From NCBI RefSeq assembly GCF_001984155.1, contig NZ_MTQO01000049.1, forward strand, positions 248,001-312,000: a stretch of DNA of 64,000 nucleotides, written 5' to 3'. The translations under genes and the position numbers were made by a program. Below the pieces are notes generated by a model, which was not told the DNA's origin, did not search any database, and saw only the letters and a list, made by a program, of their open reading frames with translations. Origin of the DNA: Actinosynnema sp. ALI-1.44. GTDB taxonomy: Bacteria; Actinomycetota; Actinomycetes; Mycobacteriales; Pseudonocardiaceae. Shown here one piece after another: positions 59,599 through 64,000 of this stretch (its first letter is position 1; each line of letters starts with the position of its first letter).

Positions 59599-60857
59599 GC
59601 CGCCGGGCCGCCATCACCGGCATCGGCGTGGTGTCCCCTGGAGCCATCGGCATCGCCGCGTACTGGGAACTGCTGTCCACGGGCCGGACCGCCACCCGGC
59701 GGATCACGCTGTACGACCCCAGCCCGTTCCGGTCCCAGATCGCCGCGGAGGTGGACTTCGACCCGCTGGCCCATCAGCTGTCCTCCCGGCAGGTCCGGCG
59801 GATGGACCGGGCGGCGCAGTTCGGCGTGGTGTGCACGCGCGAGGCGGTCACCGACAGCGGCCTGGACCTGGAAACGGTCGACCCGGGGCGGATCGGGGTC
59901 AGTATCGGCAGCGCGGTCGGGTGCACGGTCGGACTGGAGACCGAGTACGCCGTGGTGTCCGACGACGGCAGGCACTGGCTGGTCGACCACCACTATGCGG
60001 TGCCCCATCTGTACGGCCACATGGTGCCAAGCACGCTGACCGTCGAGGTGGCGTGGGAGGTGGCCGCGGAAGGCCCCACGGCGCTGATCTCCACCGGTTG
60101 CACCTCGGGGCTGGACGCGGTGGGACACGGTGCCCTCCTGATCGAGGAGGGGTCCGCGGACGTGGTGATCGCCGGAGCCACCGACGCACCGGTGTCCCCG
60201 ATCAGTTCGGCCGCGTTCGACGCGATCAAAGCGACCTCGACGAACAACGCGGACCCCGAGCACGCCTCCCGGCCGTTCGACCGCGACCGGGACGGGTTCG
60301 TGCTCGGTGAGGGCGCGGCGGTCATGGTGCTCGAGGAGAGCGCCGCCGCACATCGCCGCGGCGCCCGCGTCTACGCCGAGATCGATGGCTATGCCAGCCG
60401 GAGCAATGCCTACCACATGACCGGGCTGAAGGCCGATGGCCGGGAGATGGCCGAAGCGATCCGGTGCGCGATGGACAGGGGCCGGATCGCCGCCTCGGAC
60501 ATCGACTACATCAACGCGCACGGCTCCGGCACCCAGCAGAACGACCGGCACGAGACCGCGGCGTTCAAGCGAAGCCTCGGCGAGCGCGCGTACCAGGTGC
60601 CGGTGAGCTCGATCAAGTCGATGATCGGTCACTCGCTGGGCGCGATCGGCGCGCTGGAGATCGCCGCGTGCGCGCTGGCGCTGGACCGCCAAGTCGTGCC
60701 GCCAACGGCCAATCTGCACAATCCCGATCCTGAACTGGATCTGGACTATGTACCGTGCGTCGCACGGGACCACGCCATGGACACCGTGCTCAGCGTGGGC
60801 AGCGGCTTCGGCGGCTTCCAGACCGCCCTGCTGCTCAGCCGCTCCAGCCGGAGATGA
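59595..60857 (+). CDS. KS-alpha, ketosynthase subunit of the type II PKS
   Basis: This 420-aa protein has an intact catalytic triad: C169 in [10 protein letters not shown]309 in NAHGSGT, H346 in MIGHSLGA, plus K341. N-terminal [11 protein letters not shown] and [12 protein letters not shown] complete the family pattern. KS-alpha condenses malonyl units with KS-beta as a heterodimer, but KS-beta is 20.6 kb away and on the other strand. The ATGA start overlaps the cupin stop. Confidence 0.93.
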   Translation: MSRRAAITGIGVVSPGAIGIAAYWELLSTGRTATRRITLYDPSPFRSQIAAEVDFDPLAHQLSSRQVRRMDRAAQFGVVCTREAVTDSGLDLETVDPGRIGVSIGSAVGCTVGLETEYAVVSDDGRHWLVDHHYAVPHLYGHMVPSTLTVEVAWEVAAEGPTALISTGCTSGLDAVGHGALLIEEGSADVVIAGATDAPVSPISSAAFDAIKATSTNNADPEHASRPFDRDRDGFVLGEGAAVMVLEESAAAHRRGARVYAEIDGYASRSNAYHMTGLKADGREMAEAIRCAMDRGRIAASDIDYINAHGSGTQQNDRHETAAFKRSLGERAYQVPVSSIKSMIGHSLGAIGALEIAACALALDRQVVPPTANLHNPDPELDLDYVPCVARDHAMDTVLSVGSGFGGFQTALLLSRSSRR

Positions 60858-60908
60858 TCGGCTGGGTGCGGCTGGCGAGTCGCGGTCACCTCGCTGGCAG
60901 GCGGACGT

Positions 60909-62462
60909 TCACCGGGCCGGGCCGGTGTAGGCGCCGATGTGGGGCGACCTGCGGGGGATGGGGTAGCCGAAGAAGTCAGTGCCGCCGTCGGCGGGCACCG
61001 GAATCCCGGCTGACAGCGCAGGCGACCCCCGGCGCAACTGATAGCCCTGCGCCGTGTGGCGCGCGGTCGCCGTGCCTGCCGCGACGAAGAGCGGATCACC
61101 GAACACCGAGTACAGCGCGCGCTGCGGCACCGTGGACACGTTATGGAACAGGTTGTTCGTGTAGCTGCCGTTCAGGTCGTTGATCGCAGAGCCGGCAGGC
61201 ATACCCACGAACACGTTGTCGGTGAGCCGCGCCGTGACCGGGCTGAAGTTGTTCACCAGCCGTGCGCTTGTCGGTGCGTAGAAAGTGTTGCCGTAGATCT
61301 GGGTGTTCGGCGCGTCGCCGCAGAGCATGGAGATCACGCCGAGCGGTTGGGTGGCGCCCACGTCGTTCTGACTGATGTTGTAGCGGACCACGGTGTTCTC
61401 TGTCGTCGCATCCCGCTCGGCGCAGACCAACAGAAAACCGCCATTGTTGGCGTGACTGAAATTGTGCTCGAAGACGGTACCGCGGTCGCCGCCGTCCACC
61501 GAGAAGGCCATCGCGGTGCCCTTGCCGTTGGACACGTCGTTGCCCCGGAAAATCGTGCTGTCGGAGTTCCACGGGTAGGCACCGGAGTTGAAGTCGCCGG
61601 ACCGTTCGTTGAATCCGTTCACCACGTTGTCCTGGATGACCGCACCGGAACCGTTGAAGACGGTAATTCCTTCGCCGCCGATATCGGTGAGGTGGTTTCC
61701 GTCGATGCGCACCCTGGTCATCGGCGCGTACCCGGTGCCTGGTCCGTTCGGGTAGGTCGGCCGCCGCTGCCAGGTGGAGATGATCCCGATGCCGACCCGG
61801 TCGACGTGCCTGACGGTGGTGTCACGCACCTCGACGCCGTCGAGGCCGGTGGGCACGGCCGAGCCGCCCGCGTAGAACACGATGCCCCCGCTGGTCACCG
61901 GGTAGCGGCAGTCGCAGCCGTTCACGTCGTGCACGTCCACCCCGGTGATCCGGTAGTCGTGACCGACTCCGTAGTCCTCGAGCAGCACGGCGATTCCCAC
62001 CCGCTGCTGGCCTGCCGCCGGCACCGGCCCGGTGTTGGTGACGTCCAGGTCACGCAGTGTCCACCCCTGCACGTTGTGCAGGAGGATCGCCGCGGAAGCG
62101 CCCTGCCCGTCGATACGGGCCTTGCTCCCCCACCCGTAGGACGTCACGGTGATCGGTCTCGCGCTGGTGCCGGAGCCCCGCGGCGCCAGCGTGCCGACGC
62201 AGGTGGTGCCGGCGCGGAACGCGACGACATCACCTGGCCGGAACAGCAGGCTGTTGACCCGCCCGAGGGTCCGCCAAGGACGGCTCGGATCCAGCCCGGA
62301 GCCGGCGTCGTCACCTGTCGCGCAGTCCACGAAGTAGATGCGCTTCGCTGCCTCGGCCGCGACGGCCGGGCCGGAAACCATCAGCGCGGCCACCGCGCCG
62401 AGTGCCATCCACGCACTGCGCCGACCTGTCAGGCCGTGTGCGCGCGCACTTCTTGTCCTCAC
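60909..62462 (-). CDS. Secreted right-handed parallel beta-helix protein
   Basis: This 517-aa protein begins with Arg-rich sequence, the hydrophobic WMALGAVAALMVSG and an AVAAEA cleavage region, a secretion signal. The rest is a PbH1/pectate-lyase-like helix with many short repeats (IYFVDCATGDDAGSG, VRIDGNHLTDIGGEGITV, IFRGNDVSNGKG, VVRYNISQNDVG). It probably binds or cleaves a polysaccharide. GTG at 62462 follows GGAGGCAGG; an upstream ATG at 62543 is less likely. It lies amid cluster genes without an obvious role in them. Confidence 0.8.
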   Translation of the reverse strand: MRTRSARAHGLTGRRSAWMALGAVAALMVSGPAVAAEAAKRIYFVDCATGDDAGSGLDPSRPWRTLGRVNSLLFRPGDVVAFRAGTTCVGTLAPRGSGTSARPITVTSYGWGSKARIDGQGASAAILLHNVQGWTLRDLDVTNTGPVPAAGQQRVGIAVLLEDYGVGHDYRITGVDVHDVNGCDCRYPVTSGGIVFYAGGSAVPTGLDGVEVRDTTVRHVDRVGIGIISTWQRRPTYPNGPGTGYAPMTRVRIDGNHLTDIGGEGITVFNGSGAVIQDNVVNGFNERSGDFNSGAYPWNSDSTIFRGNDVSNGKGTAMAFSVDGGDRGTVFEHNFSHANNGGFLLVCAERDATTENTVVRYNISQNDVGATQPLGVISMLCGDAPNTQIYGNTFYAPTSARLVNNFSPVTARLTDNVFVGMPAGSAINDLNGSYTNNLFHNVSTVPQRALYSVFGDPLFVAAGTATARHTAQGYQLRRGSPALSAGIPVPADGGTDFFGYPIPRRSPHIGAYTGPAR

Positions 62463-62764
62463 TATTCCTGCCTCCCCCTCGCACAGATCCACCCGAACTC
62501 CGGACGGGAGTTCATCGGATGTATCCCTATGCACCCTTTCCACCCCTTACGGGGTGCCGAGGATACTAGCGAGCGGGAAACGGGAAACAAAGCAGAAACG
62601 CTGTTTCTGCCACATCCTTCCCCAGAAAACATTTCGGCCACAGAATCGGAAAACGGCCAACACGAAGGACCGCAAGCCGCTACTCGAACATGATCTTCGC
62701 ACGGTCAGGACAGCACAAAATATGATCTTCGCGTGGGATCATTTCACGAGTGACTGCCGTTCGC
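62463..62764. promoter_or_regulatory. 302-bp intergenic region upstream of the beta-helix gene
   Basis: AT-richer than its surroundings and without a gene. It contains a perfect inverted repeat GCAGAAAC-GCT-GTTTCTGC (62592-62610), a tandem GGGAAAC (62575-62588) and a small hairpin CACCCC-TTAC-GGGGTG (62541-62556). Together these mark an operator-rich promoter for the secreted protein gene, and the region also follows the SDR gene stop. Confidence 0.5.
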
Positions 62765-63517
62765 TCAGGAGATACCGCCGTCCACGTGAATGGTGGCGCC
62801 CGTGACGTACCGGGACAGGTCGCTTGCCAGCCACAGCACCGCGCCGGCGACCTCCTCCGGTGTCCCGAGCCGGTCCAGCGCGGTCATGCCCTGGTAGCGG
62901 GCGCGCATCGCCTCGGCTCGCTCGGCGGGCAGCTCGCGCCACGCCTCGGTCTCGATCATGCCGAGGGCCAGTACGTTGAACCGGATACCGCGCTTGCCGA
63001 ACTCCTTGGCCAGCGATCGGTTCAGCCCGCACAGCGCCGCTTTGGTCGCGGTGTAGTGCGCCCGCAGCGGGACACCGACCTCAGTGGACTTGGACCCGAT
63101 ACTGATCACCGAGCCACGTTCGGACAGCAGCGGCAGTGCCAGCTGGATGGTGCGGAACACCGCCGTCAGGTTGGTGTCCACGACGCGCTGCCACTCAGCG
63201 AGCTCGAGGTCCTGATACGGCACATGGCTGATCGTCGCCGCGTTGTTGACCACCAGATCGAGGCTGTCGAACCGGTCGGTCACCTCCTGGAACAGCCCGT
63301 CCAACTGGGCCGGATCGGCGATGTCGGCGCGCAGCACGTGGTGGCCGCCACCGATTCCCTTCAGCTCTCGGTGCAGGGAGGCCACCCACTCACTGTCCTG
63401 GCGGTAGCAGGTGATCACGTCGACACCGGCGCGGGCCAGCGCGAGCACCACCCCGCGCCCCACACCCCGGGCGCCGCCGGTCACCAACGCCTTCGTGCCC
63501 TTCAGGCCGAGATCCAT
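62765..63517 (-). CDS. SDR ketoreductase, FabG-like, second copy
   Basis: This 250-aa SDR starts [22 protein letters not shown] and has NNAAT, Ser in [12 protein letters not shown], Tyr-Lys in [13 protein letters not shown] and the tail [13 protein letters not shown]. It shows the same general layout as the 41757 protein (for example AEWQRVVD and SRY-TG patterns), so the two look like paralogues. It may reduce a different polyketide carbonyl. Confidence 0.87.
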   Translation of the reverse strand: MDLGLKGTKALVTGGARGVGRGVVLALARAGVDVITCYRQDSEWVASLHRELKGIGGGHHVLRADIADPAQLDGLFQEVTDRFDSLDLVVNNAATISHVPYQDLELAEWQRVVDTNLTAVFRTIQLALPLLSERGSVISIGSKSTEVGVPLRAHYTATKAALCGLNRSLAKEFGKRGIRFNVLALGMIETEAWRELPAERAEAMRARYQGMTALDRLGTPEEVAGAVLWLASDLSRYVTGATIHVDGGIS

Positions 63518-63583
63518 CGGTCCTCCCTCGTACGGGGACTTCGCGGAAGCCGTTCGCGCTCCCGCCTGGGTTCGGTGAGCCGC

Positions 63584-64000
63584 TCAACTCCGCCCGGCCT
63601 CCATCAGCAGCGCGATGGCCGCACAGTTGACGAACAGGGCGAGGACAGTCAGCGTCGTGCGCGCCCGGTTCCACGCCGCCCAGCGCGGCCGCGGATCCCA
63701 TTGGGCGAAGTCAGCGGGCAGGTTGTCCGGGTCGAGCGTGCGCATCCACCGGTTCACGGGTGCGTTCACGACCAACGAGATGGTGATCGAGGCGAGAGTG
63801 AGCACCGCACCTGCCGCGTACAGACCGCGCGGCCCGGCCGCGGGTACCGCGACCAGCAGCACCAGATCACCGATCGCGGTGGCGGCCAGGCAGATCGGCA
63901 TGAAGGGGTCGTAGCGGGTGGAGAAGAACGCATGTGCCTGCACGTATCGGTCCGGCGGCAGCGACGACAGCAGCGGCCAGCCACCAAGCAGCGTGCCCGT
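63584..64000 (-). CDS. DUF1772 membrane protein, copy 2 (start outside window)
   Basis: The open frame continues to the right edge (138 codons plus stop), so the first residues are missing. It matches the protein at 39144: DRYVQAHAFFSTRYDPFMPI versus DRYVYTHQLIGRHWDPAMPI, and NAPVNRWMRTLDPDNLP versus NVPINRRIKCLDPDDIP. Only about 10 residues should be missing by this comparison. It lies 66 nt upstream of the SDR gene. Confidence 0.8.
   Translation of the reverse strand, partial: TGTLLGGWPLLSSLPPDRYVQAHAFFSTRYDPFMPICLAATAIGDLVLLVAVPAAGPRGLYAAGAVLTLASITISLVVNAPVNRWMRTLDPDNLPADFAQWDPRPRWAAWNRARTTLTVLALFVNCAAIALLMEAGRS

Overview
The window is high-GC actinomycete DNA, most likely Pseudonocardiales-like. 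This is judged from codon use, GTG starts, tightly coupled operons, a SARP-NB-ARC regulator, a DUF3311/symporter pair and FCD-GntR, LacI and ECF regulators. No rRNA, tRNA, CRISPR array, transposase or phage gene was seen.

Region A (1 to about 24.3 kb) is a run of ordinary catabolic and transport modules. It holds a partial TetR regulator divergent from a carboxylesterase. Next comes a GntR(FCD)-controlled operon made of a 1117-aa molybdopterin oxidoreductase fused to a ferredoxin-reductase/2Fe-2S tail, an ornithine-cyclodeaminase-like enzyme and an AtoE-type short-chain fatty-acid transporter. A symporter / ECF sigma / small membrane protein operon follows, divergent from DUF3311 plus a cyclase-homology protein. 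Then come a secreted M6 metalloprotease, a LacI-controlled oligopeptide-type ABC importer with a cupin, a MarR/SnoaL-like pair, and small or degraded reading frames. Several regulators sit beside clear palindromic operators (7800-7825; 16217-16232 and 16316-16331; 22377-22436).

Region B (24378-26864) is one gene fusing a caspase-like protease to a full trehalose-synthase (GH13) module. In that module the catalytic nucleophile Asp is Cys and the His of the NHD motif is Arg. This looks like a protease with a pseudo-enzyme sensor domain.

Region C (27 kb to the right edge, continuing beyond) is a type II aromatic polyketide cluster. It includes a SARP, a DpsC/DpsD-like starter pair, a complete acetyl-CoA carboxylase, ACP, KS-beta, KS-alpha, two ketoreductase-like SDRs plus a third SDR, several cyclases (SRPBCC, three SchA/CurD- or TcmI-like, cupin), two ABM monooxygenases, two DUF1772 proteins, two FAD hydroxylases, a luciferase-like enzyme, a flavin reductase, an O-methyltransferase, a POT-type exporter and a cation/H+ antiporter. 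KS-alpha lies about 20.6 kb from KS-beta and on the other strand.

Inside it (49.9-57.9 kb) sits a cassette matching the known hydrazine-forming pathway: a lysine/ornithine N-hydroxylase, a cupin and a MetRS-like enzyme as separate overlapping genes (normally one fused protein), and a DAO-type flavoprotein. A BBE-type oxidase, a small protein and a glutamine-synthetase-like ligase follow. The pathway should give an N-N-bonded building block such as hydrazinoacetic acid for a polyphenol. An N-amino isoquinolinone or similar N-N-containing pentangular polyphenol (compare albofungin and actinoplanone) is a reasonable but unproven guess. No amidotransferase is visible in the window.
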